Positions 1 to 11,103 are shown, counted from the first letter of the stretch. The stretch: DNA of 64,000 nt from Sipunculus nudus (GCA_026874595.1 CM049315.1:1926501-1990500); one strand, 5' to 3'. Notes: a model not told the origin generated them from the sequence alone. Numbers and translations: made by a program.

Positions 1-2309
1 CCATGCAAAGAATCATGGTGATCTCCCCATTAGTTGTTCAGATACTTCAGCTTTTGTATCAAATTGTCCATTATTCTGAGGGATACTTCGGAGTCCTATA
101 GCTTGAAGGATATGGGTAACAGAGACCTTATTTTAAGTTTCCACAGGCACTTTTCATGGGCCTTCTTGCATGACAAGAATGAAGATTCTAGGTCCAGTTG
201 TTGCGATTTGTACCCTGTTGACAGATAACCACATCTTTAAAGGTATCAAAAAAAGAGAAAAAAAAATCGTAAAAATTTGAAAAAAATAGAGGTGGTGCAC
301 CCAGTCTGCAGAAACTGATGGAACAGGTCATGATCAATATGTATGCCGAAAGTCATGACCATCAGTGTTGTAGTTATTGAGATACTGCAGTTTTTGTATC
401 AAATTTTCCATTATTCTGGGGGGTAATTTGGAGCCATACAGCTTAAAGAATATGGGTAACAGAGACCTAATTTCAGGTTTCCATGGAGACTTTCATGGGT
501 CTCCCTGTGTGTCAAGAATGAAGATTCTAGGTCCAGTTTTAATGATTTGTGCCCTGTTAACAGATGTTCATAACTTTAAAGGTCTCAAAAATAGAGAAAA
601 AATTTGTAAAAAAACCCGAACAAATACAGGTGGTGCCACCAGTCTGCAGAAACTGATGAAACACTCCATGATCAATATCCATGAAAACAATTATGGTGAT
701 CTCTGCATTAGTTGTTCAGATACTTCAGCTTTTGTATCAAATTTTCCATTATTCTGAGCTGTACTTTGGAGTGCAATAGCTCAAAGGATACGGGTAACAG
801 AGACCTAATTTCAGGTGTCCATGGAGACTTATCATGGGTCTCCCTGTGTGTTAACAATGAAGATTCTAGGTCCAGTCCTTACGATTTGTACCCTGTTGAC
901 AGATAACTACATCCTGAAAGGTCTCGAAAATAGAGAAAAAAAAATTGTGAAAATTTGAAAAAATACAGGTGGCACCACCAGTCTGCAGGTACTGATGAAA
1001 CACCTCTTCATCAATATGTATGCCAAAAATCATGACCATCAGTGTTGTCGTTATTGAGATGTTGCAGTTTGTTTTTATCAAATTTTCCATTATTCTGGGG
1101 GGTTATTGGGAGCCCCCCATAGCTCAAAGGATATGGGTAACAGAGACCTTATTTCAGGTTTCCATGCAGAATTTTTATGGACCTCTCAGTGTGTCAAGAA
1201 TGAAGATTCTAGGTCCAGTCTTTATGATTTGTGCCCTGTTAACAGCTGTTCGCATTTTTAAATTCGTAAAAAATCGAAAAATTCAGGTGGCACCACCAGT
1301 CTGCAGGAAGTGATGGAACATCTCATGATCAATACGTATGCCAAAAATCATGACCATCAGTCAAGTAGTTAATAAGATATTGAAGTTTTTGTATGAAATT
1401 TTTGACTTTTCTGGGGGGTACTTTGGGGCCCCATAGCTCGAAGGATATGGGTAACAGAGATCTAATTTATGGTTTCCACAGAGACTTTTAATAGGTTTCT
1501 CAGTGTGTCGAGAATGAAGATTCTAGGTCCAGCGGTTACGATTTGTGTCACGTTAACAGATGACAGCATCTTTAAACGTCTCAAAAATAGAGGAAAAAAT
1601 TGTAAAAAAATCGAAAAATACAGGTGGCGCCACCAGTCTGCAGGAACTTATGGAACATCTCATGATCAATATGTATGCCAAAAATCATGACCATCAGTGT
1701 TGTAGTTATTGAGATATTGAAGTTTTTGTATGAAATTTTTTACTATTCTGGGGGGGTACTTTGGGGCCCCATAGCTCGAAGGATATGGGTAACAGAGACC
1801 TATTTTCTGGTTTCCAAGGAGATTTTTCATGGACCTCTCAGTGTATCAAGAATTAAGATTCTAGGTCTAGGCTTTACGATTTGTGCCTTGTTAACAGATG
1901 TTCACATTTTAAAGGTCTCAAAAATAGAGAAAAAAATTTGTAAAAAATCGAAAAATACAGGTGGCGCCACCAGTCTGCAGGAAGTGAAGGAACATCTCAT
2001 GATCAATATGTATACCAAAAATCATGACCATCAGTCAAGTAGTTAATGAGATATTGAAGTTTTTGTATGAAATTTTTGACTTTTCTGGGGGGTACTTTGG
2101 GGCCCCATAGCTCGAAGGATATGGGTAACAGAGACCTAATTTCTGGTTTCCAAGGAGATTTTTCATGGACCTCTCAGAATCCCAAGTTACAAGGTTCTAG
2201 GTTCAGCGGTTACGATTTGTGCCTGGTTAACGGACGGACAGACGGACAGACGGACGACGGACAAAGAGTGATCGCTATAGCTCAGATGACTTTCAGTCAG
2301 CTGAGCTAA
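1..2309 (+). repeat. ~340-bp tandem array ending in an F1-type terminal hairpin
   Basis: About seven diverged copies of a unit of roughly 316-343 bp. The marker gatatgggtaacagagacc recurs near 109, 451, 787, 1130, 1446, 1782 and 2120. Several copies carry the palindrome ggtggcgccacc. The array ends in a (GGAC)n-like tract at 2231-2262 and a near-perfect hairpin, tagctcagatgac (2278-2290) with gtcagctgagcta (2296-2308), followed by A residues. The same end closes the elements at 20960, 44669 and 54244, so this is the 3' part of an F1 element whose 5' end lies left of the window. Short ORFs here repeat with the unit and are not genes. Confidence 0.85.
2278..2309 (+). other. F1 3'-terminal hairpin
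   Basis: A 13-bp stem with one mismatch and a 5-base loop, ending CTAAAAA. It is the first of four copies of the same terminus in the window. Such a hairpin next to the 3' end is typical of Helitron/Helentron-type elements. Confidence 0.7.
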
Positions 2310-3519
2310 AAACCCTGTCACTTTGATGCTTTGACCTTGTAGACTTAAGTCGAGGACACAGGTTTTTATTTAAAACAGAATTTGGTTAAAACTACTTGTA
2401 CACAAGAATCTGAGGAAAAATTATGTAGTAATTTAACAGTTATTGGACTAACAAAGTCCTATATTTGGCTCATCTGATCATGTAGAACAAGGTCAAGGTC
2501 ACCAGGCTTCAAACCTCATCTGATATTTTTGATGAAACATTTTGTGTGAAATTTTAGAGAAAAATATGCAGTGCTTCAGAAGTTATTGCCTCAACAAGGA
2601 TCACATAATTGACAGGACTGTAACAGTGTTATATCTCTGAGGGAGGAGTCCTGATTAACATTTACTGCACTACGTATTGAATTGTTTTGGAAATACCATG
2701 TCAAGCATACAGTATTTAATAAAGTTTGTGTTCACACTACACAGAAAATTGATATTGTGTACCATTATCAACATATGTATTTAATTCCCCACTGATGTGC
2801 ACACTGGTTTGCACTAAAACTAGAATACAGGTAGTCCAAGAGCAACTACGTGTATTTACCAAAATCAGAATGGTATTGGTAAAGTGAGATATGAGTGATT
2901 TTAACCCCAGGCACACGAAAAAGATGGACACTAAGCAAAAATGGTTGTAGATGGTGCAACAATGTGTATGATAAAGAGCTATGTAAGATATATACACATG
3001 CAAAATTAAGGACGATACATCAAACCAATCCTGAGATATTAGCATGGATATATGCTGCATAAATGTGTTTATAGGTGGCATCACCTGCAAACTTAACATT
3101 AAATCTATCCGAGATCTAAAACCATGCAAAAGTTCAGGTGGATAAGTCCAACCACTGCAGAGATATGAGTGATTTAAATCCAAGGCATGTGGACATCATG
3201 CAAAAATGGTTGTAGGTGCCAGCAGTTTTGTATGATATAAAGCTGTGTAAGATCTATACACATGTGACACAAATGTGATACTCAACTAGTTGATATCAAA
3301 TGGAATTTCATAAAATAATGAAATAAGTAAGGGAAAACATAATTTATGCGGTGCATTAACAGGTCAGTTTATATTAATTTGGAATATCAACTCATAAAGT
3401 GTAGTTAGACAGACAGAGTTAATGATATCTGGTAAAGTTGTAAGCTATTGTTGTCATCCAGATTGTTTACATCAGTACCGAGGAGGCTGGTGGATTATTC
3501 AATAGTATTTTGTTTATTA
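2310..3519. other. Intergenic DNA with degraded F2-type repeats
   Basis: No convincing coding region. Bases 2880-3290 hold two diverged copies of a ~300-bp unit (phrases such as atacacatgcaaaatt and gcaaaaatggttgtag) that also forms the core of the F2 element at 36046-39150. A 148-codon minus-strand ORF at 2737-3183 lies over this repeat and has no recognisable protein character. Confidence 0.55.
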
Positions 3520-4434
3520 CCGTATTTCATCCAATTGTTCGATCCCTCTATTTATACGACCTCCAAAAATATTCAAGGTTATTAATTTCTAAATTTCCTC
3601 TAATTTTCGACTGCTTGAAAAGTTTTTCGTCTCACTGAATCATGTCCAAACTGGCGGACATGGTGTCGAAAGAGACCAGTCATATCCAGTAAGGTAAGTG
3701 ACTGATGAATAAAATAAAGGAATATATGTAACATACTGTATTTGGTGTTTGTTTCATTCATCAGGATAAATGTAAAGGCGTCTTCTACATTATAAAAATG
3801 TGATTTTCTTTAATACTTTTAACAAACTGCGCAAAAGTGATCGCATTATAGCGATGTTTAAAATGGCTCATGACTGTCAGCTCTGACCCCTGACCTTGTT
3901 GCCGTAAATACGCCAAACATTGACGTTTGTTGATGAAAAGATATCTCTAACACTCGCTCGATAGTAGTTGATAACTGACGTAAGATAATCATGTTAATTA
4001 TAAAATAATGCTGTATTCACGGCATTCATATCTCTTGGCTGGCACTCTTGGTCGTTTGGGGCGTAAATAGCTCGCCCATGAACACAAACTCACAGGCCAT
4101 GCGCAAAGCAGCATGGGACATGGGAAATGGGAACAGACTTAAACAACAACCAGTAGCGCTTAAATAAATATTAATCGAGAGGAACCCTCTGAAAAAAGTA
4201 CCGTACTTATAAGCATAAATTATGTGATTTATTGGATTCAGCCTTGACACTACACGTTTTGCATCCCTTCAGTCCCGTATGAATGATCTAACTTATTTGA
4301 GATTTAATAAATGCATCGTTTTAAATGAAACAAAAAAAACATGGGCGAATTTTCTTACCACTACAGTTCGAAAGTGAGAAGAATTATCATTAAATTTTAT
4401 AATCCTTATTTTTATTTACTATTGTTATATATAA

Positions 4435-4438
<4 letters not shown>

Positions 4439-4478
<40 letters not shown>
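4439..4478. repeat. (GA)n microsatellite
   Basis: About 20 uninterrupted GA dinucleotides, with one C interruption at the right edge. Confidence 0.95.
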
Positions 4479-4482
<4 letters not shown>

Positions 4483-4771
4483 CTGATTGTGTTTCTCTAT
4501 GGACCGCTAGAGACACGGTTCTATACTTCGCGTATTATCGAGTCAGTATTGAGCATTTTCATTCATGATTTCAGTAATTCTGAATACCGGTACAGTTACA
4601 TTGTGTGGAAATATGCGAGTAAAAAAAAAAAATCTGCATGCAGTCAGATGAAAATGAAAATCTTACCTCAGTATGTTGATCACGATATCAATTAAATGTC
4701 AAAATGAGTCATGAAATATGAAATGAACCAGTGTTTAGAGAACGTCTTGCCCTATTAGGTGCTTCCGATGC

Positions 4772-4790
4772 CCCCCCCCCCCCCCCCCCC
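4772..4790. repeat. Poly-C tract
   Basis: About 19-20 consecutive C. The exact length in an assembly is often unreliable. Confidence 0.9.
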
Positions 4791-5153
4791 GTTAATTACG
4801 TTCAATGAAAATCGACTCACTAATTACCGACTGGTCACAGTTTACCCTCTGACACGGTCTGGCCAAGATTACACGGTAGTGGTCAAAGGGCAAACTATCG
4901 CCTTTCATGTTAATCAATGTTTGGGCAACGGGAACACTTGGCCGGGATATCATGTCCCGTGTCCGTGTTTGGACAACAGGCATTATAATAACCAAGCTCG
5001 CTATTAAAGCTTCCTCAGCCCCTTTTACCGACATATTCCCTCACTATTCCTTTTTGTTTTTCATATAACAACCTCATTTACATAACACAGTGTCTTGACA
5101 AACACAATAGGTATTCTGTGAAACGTAGTTTGCATTCATCACTTTGTATTATA

Positions 5154-6735
5154 ACTGACAAATACGCTGAGCATGCTGTGAATATTTGTTTTCTTACAAA
5201 CACGGTGAGCAGGATGTTTGTATTTTGTATTTCTTTAAAATACGATTAAAATCTTGTGAAATTTACTGGTCTTATTTATGATAAGACTGTAAAATTTATT
5301 TATTTTTTTATGGTCGAACAATTGGATGAAATACGGTATTATATTGTCACATGACGGGATTTAATAGCACACATAAAGATATAGCTGTAATGGACAATAC
5401 GAGAGACACGACCATGAACTGAGGTGATGGCTGATGAACCCATACAAAACTGACAAATACGCTGAGCATGCTGTGAATATTTGTTTTCTTACAAACACGG
5501 TGAGCAGGATGTTTGTATTTTGTATTTCTTTAAAATACGATTAAAATCTTGTGAAATTTACTGGTCTTATTTATGATATTTTTGAGAAGATCTGACAAGA
5601 TAATAAACCAAATTTTTCTTAAAAGCTATAATATCGCCCATCGTACGACGGCAAATCACGCACTTCATATGTCCACCACAGTAATATATGAATGCCCGTA
5701 ACTCGCCATTTGAATGGAATTAATACAGTTGATTTTAAGAAACAGCTCCCTTTTATAATGGATAACATTTATTTTGTAACCTATTATATTGTCACATGAC
5801 GGGATTTAATAGCACACATAAAGATATAGCTGTAATGGACAATACGAGAGACACGACCATGAACTGAGGTGATGGCTGACGAACCCATACATAAAAGCGA
5901 TTCTATTTATTCGACCATGACGTGATTTGCAAGGTACTAATTTCTAATTATCCTCCATTTAATCGACCTCTGTAAAATTTATTTATTTTTTTATGGTCGA
6001 ACAATTGGATGAAATACGGTATTATATTTTCACATGACGGGATTTAATAGCACACATAAAGATATAGCTGTAATGGACAATACAAGAGACACGACCATGA
6101 ACTGAGGTGATGGCTGATGAACCCATACATAAAAGCGATTCTATTTATTCGACCATGACGTGATTTGCAAGGTACTAATTTCTAATTATCCTCCATTTAA
6201 TCGACCTCTGTAAAATTTATTTATTTTTTTATGGTCGAACAATTGGATGAAATACGGTATTATATTGTCACATGACGGGATTTAATAGCACACATAAAGA
6301 TATAGCTGTAATGGACAATACGAGAGACACGACCATGAACTGAGGTGATGGCTGATGAACCCATACATAAAAGCGATTCTATTTATTCGACCATGACGTG
6401 ATTTGCAAGGTACTAATTTCTAATTATCCTCCATTTAATCGACCTCTGTAAAATTTATTTATTTTTTTATGGTCGAACAATTGGATGAAATACGGTATTA
6501 TATTGTCACATGACGGGATTTAATAGCACACATAAAGATATAGCTGTAATGGACAATACGAGAGACACGACCATGAACTGAGGTGATGGCTGATGAACCC
6601 ATACATAAAAGCGATTCTATTTATTCGACCATGACGTGATTTGCAAGGTACTAATTTCTAATTATCCTCCATTTAATCGACCTCTGTAAAATTTATTTAT
6701 TTTTTTATGGTCGAACAATTGGATGAAATACGGTA
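5154..6735. repeat. 238-bp tandem array plus a duplicated 130-bp block
   Basis: A 238-bp unit beginning tgtaaaatttatttattttt recurs at 5971, 6209, 6447 and 6685 with almost no divergence. A partial unit starts at 5289 and another partial at about 5781. A separate ~130-bp block is duplicated at 5154-5283 and 5449-5578. Each 238-bp unit carries the transposon's terminal sequence tcgaacaattggatgaaata, so the array is amplified terminal DNA. Near-identity of the units implies recent expansion or homogenisation. Confidence 0.9.
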
Positions 6736-6783
6736 TGTAAGCAAATTGACTTACTGTACCATAATTTATTATAATTAGATGAC

Positions 6784-6803
6784 AGAAGGTTCTAGAGAAT
6801 TCA
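6784..6803. promoter_or_regulatory. Heat-shock-element-like array 1
   Basis: Four contiguous pentamers: AGAAG GTTCT AGAGA ATTCA. Three match the nGAAn/nTTCn consensus exactly and one has a single mismatch. Confidence 0.5.
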
Positions 6804-6878
6804 GGTAATGTGTAATTTCCAATAGGTAAATTCTAGACAATCCTGTAGGTGCCAGTCTTGACAAGAAAAGACCTGATC

Positions 6879-6903
6879 ATTCTAGAGAATTCTAGAAGTT
6901 TCG
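6879..6903. promoter_or_regulatory. Heat-shock-element-like array 2
   Basis: Five contiguous alternating pentamers (ATTCT, AGAGA, ATTCT, AGAAG, TTTCG). Four are exact and one has a single mismatch. The array ends 10 bases before the TATA box, as in classical heat-shock promoters. Confidence 0.6.
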
Positions 6904-6913
6904 GTTACCCAGG

Positions 6914-6921
6914 TATAAATA
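6914..6921 (+). promoter_or_regulatory. TATA box
   Basis: TATAAATA followed by gggcgg, downstream of two heat-shock-like arrays. A start site would be expected about 30 bases further on. Confidence 0.5.
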
Positions 6922-7075
6922 GGGCGGTGTCAAGGCCAGTCAGGGAGGAGTGAATGAATTTGGAAGTTAGTGTAAACTGGTGACGGGTCGAGAAAAACTC
7001 CCATCATAAATAATGTGTTACATGTGTTACATGATAATTCATTAAATTTCTAAGAATTTAATTATATCAGGAACT

Positions 7076-7242
7076 CAGGGTTTTTCTAATCAGAATCATT
7101 ATACGTGTTAGATATTGTCTGATCGATGATGGGTAGCCTGAGCGCTACAGGTGTGTATTAAATATACCCTCATTTCCCAAAAATACAACTGACTTGCTTT
7201 ATGATTCAGTGAACTGTTGGAGGCGTAAAATAAACATTCATT
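7076..7242 (+). repeat. Direct repeat copy 1 (~165 bp)
   Basis: Shares, with moderate divergence, gttagatattgtctgat, gggtagcct and accctcatttccc with 12787-12949, in the same orientation. The two copies bracket the DIRS-order element, but no LTR-retrotransposon coding sequence lies between them apart from that element. Confidence 0.75.
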
Positions 7243-7419
7243 GCGTGAATGTGATTTTATGCCAAACGGTGATAGGCTGCGACACTTTCACCTTGCTTAC
7301 AACGGCACATCAGTCTTAATAAATATGCATTAGCCCACCAAATTTGAACAAAGGGCTAGGGCTTGCCTCGTGCAGTCGGGGGGCAGCACACAGCCCAGCA
7401 AAATGAATCTATACCTGCC

Positions 7420-7625
7420 AAAATATTTCCCTGAAACTGTTTGCTTTCTCCTGTTAAAAATGTTAAAAAGTGTGGACCGGGCCCCATGAAAGGTGTCAAG
7501 AAAAACACAGCGCATGGGGTTGTATGCATCGCTGAGCCAAAACTAGTGTCAATTAGGAGATGCCTGGTTTGACTTGGCCGAAAAAATGTAGTACATGTTT
7601 CTGCTGGCTGAAACACAGCGTGTTG
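7420..7625 (-). repeat. Dispersed repeat, copy inverted relative to 57490-57720
   Basis: Read on the minus strand, phrases such as tttcagccagcag, acatgta, ggccaagtca and cctctta/cctaattgacac match the plus strand of 57490-57720 in order. ORFs at 7330-7616 are shadows. The element class is not recognised. Confidence 0.6.
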
Positions 7626-7674
7626 CCCCTCTTAATCAGACCTCCAGGTCATGCTGCCTTGTTATGGTAAACAG

Positions 7675-7757
7675 TTTCAGCAAATCTACGTCACAACAAA
7701 CAAGTAAACAGTAAATAATTTATTTATAACATAAAAATAAATTATAATGTGCCTTAT
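7675..7757 (-). repeat. DIRS-order split repeat B2
   Basis: 83 bp repeated at 7954-8036 with essentially one difference (an ataaaaata/ataaaaatt change). It forms the 3' terminus of the element in coding orientation. Confidence 0.9.
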
Positions 7758-7847
7758 CCATGCCCAGTGCTTCACCATCACCGAACCGTCTTAACCTAGG
7801 TAGCCTGGTCATTAATATATGATAAATATGATTAATATATTACCACT

Positions 7848-7953
7848 TAGCACCTAGCATGAATAAATTACCGTAAGCGACCTAGCGCTTACGAAGTGCA
7901 GCTGACCGCCGCAGGCGGCAGCACATGCAGTTTAATTGTTTGTGTGACTACTA
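7848..7953 (-). repeat. DIRS-order split repeat A2
   Basis: 106 bp identical or nearly so to 12080-12185. It contains the short palindrome-rich stretch agcgcttacg ... ccgccgcaggcggc. It abuts B1 directly, giving the internal B1-A2 junction expected of a circular intermediate. Confidence 0.9.
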
Positions 7954-8036
7954 TTTCAGCAAATCTACGTCACAACAAACAAGTAAACAGTAAATAATTT
8001 ATTTATAACATAAAAATTAATTATAATGTGCCTTAT
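7954..8036 (-). repeat. DIRS-order split repeat B1
   Basis: Copy of 7675-7757, placed just after the recombinase ORF. Confidence 0.9.
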
Positions 8037-8159
8037 TTCAGAGTATATCCATAACACCAAAATGAGAAACAAGTAAAAAAGACTAGGCCTGTATGTCCTG
8101 CCCATCTGAAGATAAGAAAACAGGAAATGAAAGCACATGAATGTGCAAATAAAAACTAA

Positions 8160-9416
8160 TTACTGTGACAGCATGAACGATGTGTACTCCTTTGGTGCTC
8201 TACAGGATACATAATGTTCAAAGAAAACAGATCTAGACTTCCATCTACCAATATGCATAGCTGTGTCAGGATCACATTGGTGCTCAACTGCCCTTGTGGC
8301 AGCTGAGGGACGGAAACATTTAGCAGAAAAACCCTGTCCACCAAGGCCTGCAGCAGTAATACTGTCCTGTAAAATCTGACCTACCGTAGCAGCAGAAATA
8401 GCAGAGTATGGCTTCCTAAGAGTAAGGAACACTGGGCCCTTTGGCCCTCTCATATGAGATGTCCGGAAAATATAAGTCTGTAGGCAAAGTACAGGGTCGA
8501 GCTGTCTATCAGCACAATGGGGCACAGTAACGGAAAACCCTGATCTATCAGTGTCATTCTTTATTCCATGGTAAGTAACAGTAAGGGATCCATCGTTGTT
8601 AAACTCTAATTGGTCCATGGAAAATAACATGCGCTTAGCATCACCTGACCCTGGGTCAAACTGAACAGCCTTAGGTGCAAGATCAGAGGGTCTAAGCATG
8701 CAAGTCATAGCGATGAGTGTGATTGCTTTCATACGTAGTTGCTTTATTGACAGCTTGTCATTCTCTGGCCAAGCTTTGAAGAGATCAGTAAATGGTTCCA
8801 CTGGGAGCAATTTTACACGTCTACGAGGGAGAGTGGTACCTGACTTGATCAAGGCATCCACCAATCTTCTAATATTATTATCAACAGTAATATCAGGCAA
8901 CTGATAGGCCACATAGCAGTGAGACAAAGCAGCAAGCATGGATTGTAGAGTGGACCTAGGCCTATCAGACGCATCAGATAGTACACATAGAAAATCTGCT
9001 AGGTCTGCCGTTTTCGTTGGTGGGAACACAACCTTGTTTTCCTTGCAAAAGTAAAATAACTTGTTTAAAAGTCTGTTATAAAGCTGAAATGTGGACTGAG
9101 ACAGACTGAAAGGGAGCTGCACTGCAGCACGTTGTGACCAACCTATGGCAAGTAGCTGATCTTGCCAATGATTCGCCAAGCATACAGGCGCCACCCTGGG
9201 TTCTTTAACGGTTCCGGCTGCAGTCCCAGTGGTATTACCCACCGTTTGTTTCTCGGTAGCCTGACAGGCCTGTCTATGCATAAGCTGAGGAGCCTGTGGA
9301 ACCAAGACTGACTGGGCCACCAGGGGGCGATCAGGGTAGCGTCTGCCTTCTGAGAGACGACTAGGGCCAGCACTCGCGGAATTAGCCAAAACGGGCAGTT
9401 TACAAAGTTGTTGCAT
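8160..9416 (-). CDS. Tyrosine recombinase (integrase) of DIRS-order element
   Basis: Catalyses integration of the circular cDNA by site-specific recombination. The C-terminal half shows the tyrosine-recombinase pattern: a box I arginine in CMLRPSDLA, then a box II region KCFRPSAATRAVE, HIGRWKS, and a candidate catalytic Tyr in SVFFEHYVS near the C-terminus. An N-terminal SAM-like core-binding segment begins about STFQLYNRLLNKLFYF. The frame is open to 9542 (460 codons) with no ATG there, so I use the first in-frame ATG at 9416 (418 residues). The upstream part overlaps the RT ORF in another frame by 274-400 nt. No stops or frameshifts are visible. Expression may need coupling to the upstream ORF. 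Confidence 0.88.
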   Translation of the reverse strand: MQQLCKLPVLANSASAGPSRLSEGRRYPDRPLVAQSVLVPQAPQLMHRQACQATEKQTVGNTTGTAAGTVKEPRVAPVCLANHWQDQLLAIGWSQRAAVQLPFSLSQSTFQLYNRLLNKLFYFCKENKVVFPPTKTADLADFLCVLSDASDRPRSTLQSMLAALSHCYVAYQLPDITVDNNIRRLVDALIKSGTTLPRRRVKLLPVEPFTDLFKAWPENDKLSIKQLRMKAITLIAMTCMLRPSDLAPKAVQFDPGSGDAKRMLFSMDQLEFNNDGSLTVTYHGIKNDTDRSGFSVTVPHCADRQLDPVLCLQTYIFRTSHMRGPKGPVFLTLRKPYSAISAATVGQILQDSITAAGLGGQGFSAKCFRPSAATRAVEHQCDPDTAMHIGRWKSRSVFFEHYVSCRAPKEYTSFMLSQ

Positions 9417-10984
9417 CCCCCCCAGTTGGTTTGGGCCAGGGCATCGACAGCCTCGGTTAGAGGATCCCAGTACAGGCTGTTGTATCTGGGGAGCTGAGTT
9501 GTTATGAGGGATGCAAACCGGTCTATGTCGTGAGGACCCCACAGTCGGTCTAACATTTGAAATAAGCGAGGGCTCATCATCCAGTGGTAAGTAGTTAGCT
9601 TTCGTGATAATAAGTCAGCATGAGTATTTTCTGGACCAGCCAAATGCTTCGCAGAGAGGTCTATCTGATTGTTGTATGCGGCAGCCCATATAGCCCTTGC
9701 TACATGTGTCAGTTGTAAACATGGGCCGCCTAAGTGGTTGATGTAGGCAACACTGGAGATATTGTCTGTTAGAACCTGTACAACCTTTCCCTTGAGAAGA
9801 GGCATAAAAGTTAGTAAGGCTAACAGTATGGCGAACAGCTCCCTGTAGTTTGACGACTGATGGGTGGTGAATACATCCCATAAGCCGCTTGCCTCCATGT
9901 TGTTGCATACAGCCCCCCAGCCGGAGGCTGATGCGTCTGTTACAAGTTGTACCTGAATGGACTTGTTGGTTACTGGGCTCCCATTCCAGGTTGTTAGGGC
10001 ACACAGCCACCAACGAAGATCCCTGCAAGTGGCGGGATTTAGACATAGTCGGTCTGTCCATGAGTTTCTTGTAGCAAGTAACCGATACAAATTGCGAAGA
10101 AGTAGTTTGGCAGGTAAAATACACAATGTCATACTAATACATTGGCCTGCTATACGTGCTAGTGCCCTAGCAGTTAGCCAACCTTGATTTAAGGCTCTAT
10201 TTATATCCTTCCTAAGTCTCCTCACCCTATCTTTGGGAATATAAATCCAAGTTTTGTTATCATTTGTAACGGTACATATTTTATACCCAAGGAAATTAAC
10301 CACATGACTCGGAACCAGATTGGATTTTTCCCAGTTTATAAACCAGCCAAGATTCTGTAATACTGTTAGCAGTAAATCTTTGTGTGCATCAATATTATGA
10401 CTATCTACCATTAATATGAAGTCATCAACATAAGCAACAACCCTCAAGTTGTTTTCTCTCAAATATTTAACTACAGGCCTAATACACTTCTGGAAATAAA
10501 ATGGAGAAACACATAAACCAAAGGGTAAAACCTGCCATACATAGTATTTTCCCCTCCAGGAAAACCCTAAATACTGTTGGTGCTCCCTGAGAACAGGGAT
10601 ATGATAAAAACCATTGCGTATATCAAGTGTGATAAGTTTGTCATGAGGCTTGACAAGTGACTGTACAGTTCTAATATCCTCTTGTTTGAATGAAGGTACA
10701 TCACAGCACCTGTTTACCTCTCGAAGATCTATAATTAGTCTCAACTGATTATTTCTCTTCGGCACCACTGAAATGGGAGACACACAAGCAGGTGTAGAGT
10801 CAACCTGTCTCACAGCCCCTGATTGCAATAAGCATTCAAGTTCATTGTCAATAAACACACAGTGTTTAGAATCAACAACCCTATTTTGGAATTCAAAATG
10901 TTGAGGTAATACCCTGAACGGTATTGCAACACCATGTGTTAAACACCTAATGACTTGTGAAGGCGCTCCAATGTTTTCATAAGC
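9143..10984 (-). CDS. Reverse transcriptase-RNase H of DIRS-order element
   Basis: Copies element RNA into cDNA. In order: an N-terminal segment ending IPFRVLPQHF, RT fingers LRLIIDLREVNRCC, LITLDIRNGFYHIPV, palm LPFGLCVSPFYFQK, catalytic YVDD in VVAYVDDFILM, then RNase H with VTDASASGWGA, YRELFAILLALL, LTDN and HADLLSRK, then a C-terminal DIRS-type extension (DIRFASL-like, LYWDPLTEAVDAL, NCPFWLIPRVL). The frame is open from just after a TAA at 10985-10987 to the stop at 9143, about 613 codons, with no ATG before the RT core. A conventional start is therefore missing. Frameshifting, readthrough, splicing or a non-AUG start is implied. The coordinates given are the open frame. Confidence 0.9.
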   Translation of the reverse strand, partial: AYENIGAPSQVIRCLTHGVAIPFRVLPQHFEFQNRVVDSKHCVFIDNELECLLQSGAVRQVDSTPACVSPISVVPKRNNQLRLIIDLREVNRCCDVPSFKQEDIRTVQSLVKPHDKLITLDIRNGFYHIPVLREHQQYLGFSWRGKYYVWQVLPFGLCVSPFYFQKCIRPVVKYLRENNLRVVAYVDDFILMVDSHNIDAHKDLLLTVLQNLGWFINWEKSNLVPSHVVNFLGYKICTVTNDNKTWIYIPKDRVRRLRKDINRALNQGWLTARALARIAGQCISMTLCILPAKLLLRNLYRLLATRNSWTDRLCLNPATCRDLRWWLCALTTWNGSPVTNKSIQVQLVTDASASGWGAVCNNMEASGLWDVFTTHQSSNYRELFAILLALLTFMPLLKGKVVQVLTDNISSVAYINHLGGPCLQLTHVARAIWAAAYNNQIDLSAKHLAGPENTHADLLSRKLTTYHWMMSPRLFQMLDRLWGPHDIDRFASLITTQLPRYNSLYWDPLTEAVDALAQTNWGGCNNFVNCPFWLIPRVLALVVSQKADATLIAPWWPSQSWFHRLLSLCIDRPVRLPRNKRWVIPLGLQPEPLKNPGWRLYAWRIIGKISYLP

Positions 10985-11103
10985 TTAAGCATTTAATGAG
11001 TCTGCTGAAAATGGTATACACATAGTCCATGGGCATCAAAATTATCAATGAGTCTGCTGGAAACTGTATACACATAGTCCATGGGCGTCAAAAGTAGGCA
11101 GCA
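10985..11103 (-). repeat. ~52-bp tandem duplication between gag and RT
   Basis: Two diverged copies of a unit containing tacacatagtccatgggc lie in tandem between the gag stop and the RT frame. The in-frame stop that blocks 5' extension of the RT frame sits at the duplication edge. Confidence 0.8.

Larger units (their letters stand above)
3518..6735. mobile_element. TA-flanked terminal-inverted-repeat element (3.2 kb)
   Basis: The left end ccgtatttcatccaattg (3520 onward, through 3542) is the exact reverse complement of the right end at 6711-6733. TA lies outside both ends (3518-3519 and 6734-6735), as expected for a Tc1/mariner- or pogo-type target duplication. No transposase is visible, so it is non-autonomous or decayed. 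It contains a (GA)n tract, a poly-C tract and a large tandem array built from its own right end. The superfamily is inferred from the TA only. Confidence 0.65.
6736..7243 (+). promoter_or_regulatory. Promoter-like block with heat-shock elements and TATA box
   Basis: Upstream to downstream: two arrays of alternating nGAAn/nTTCn pentamers (6784-6803 and 6879-6903), then TATAAATA at 6914-6921 followed by a GC-richer leader. The spacing is that of a heat-shock promoter or an LTR with a Pol II promoter. No ORF follows within several hundred bases. The last ~165 bp (7076-7242) recurs in direct orientation at 12787-12949, which favours a repetitive-element origin (for example a solo LTR) over a host promoter. 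No clear terminal duplication was found. Confidence 0.5.

Noticed and set aside
2737-3183. 148-codon minus-strand ORF
   Set aside because: Lies on F2-type repeat units and its composition is not protein-like.
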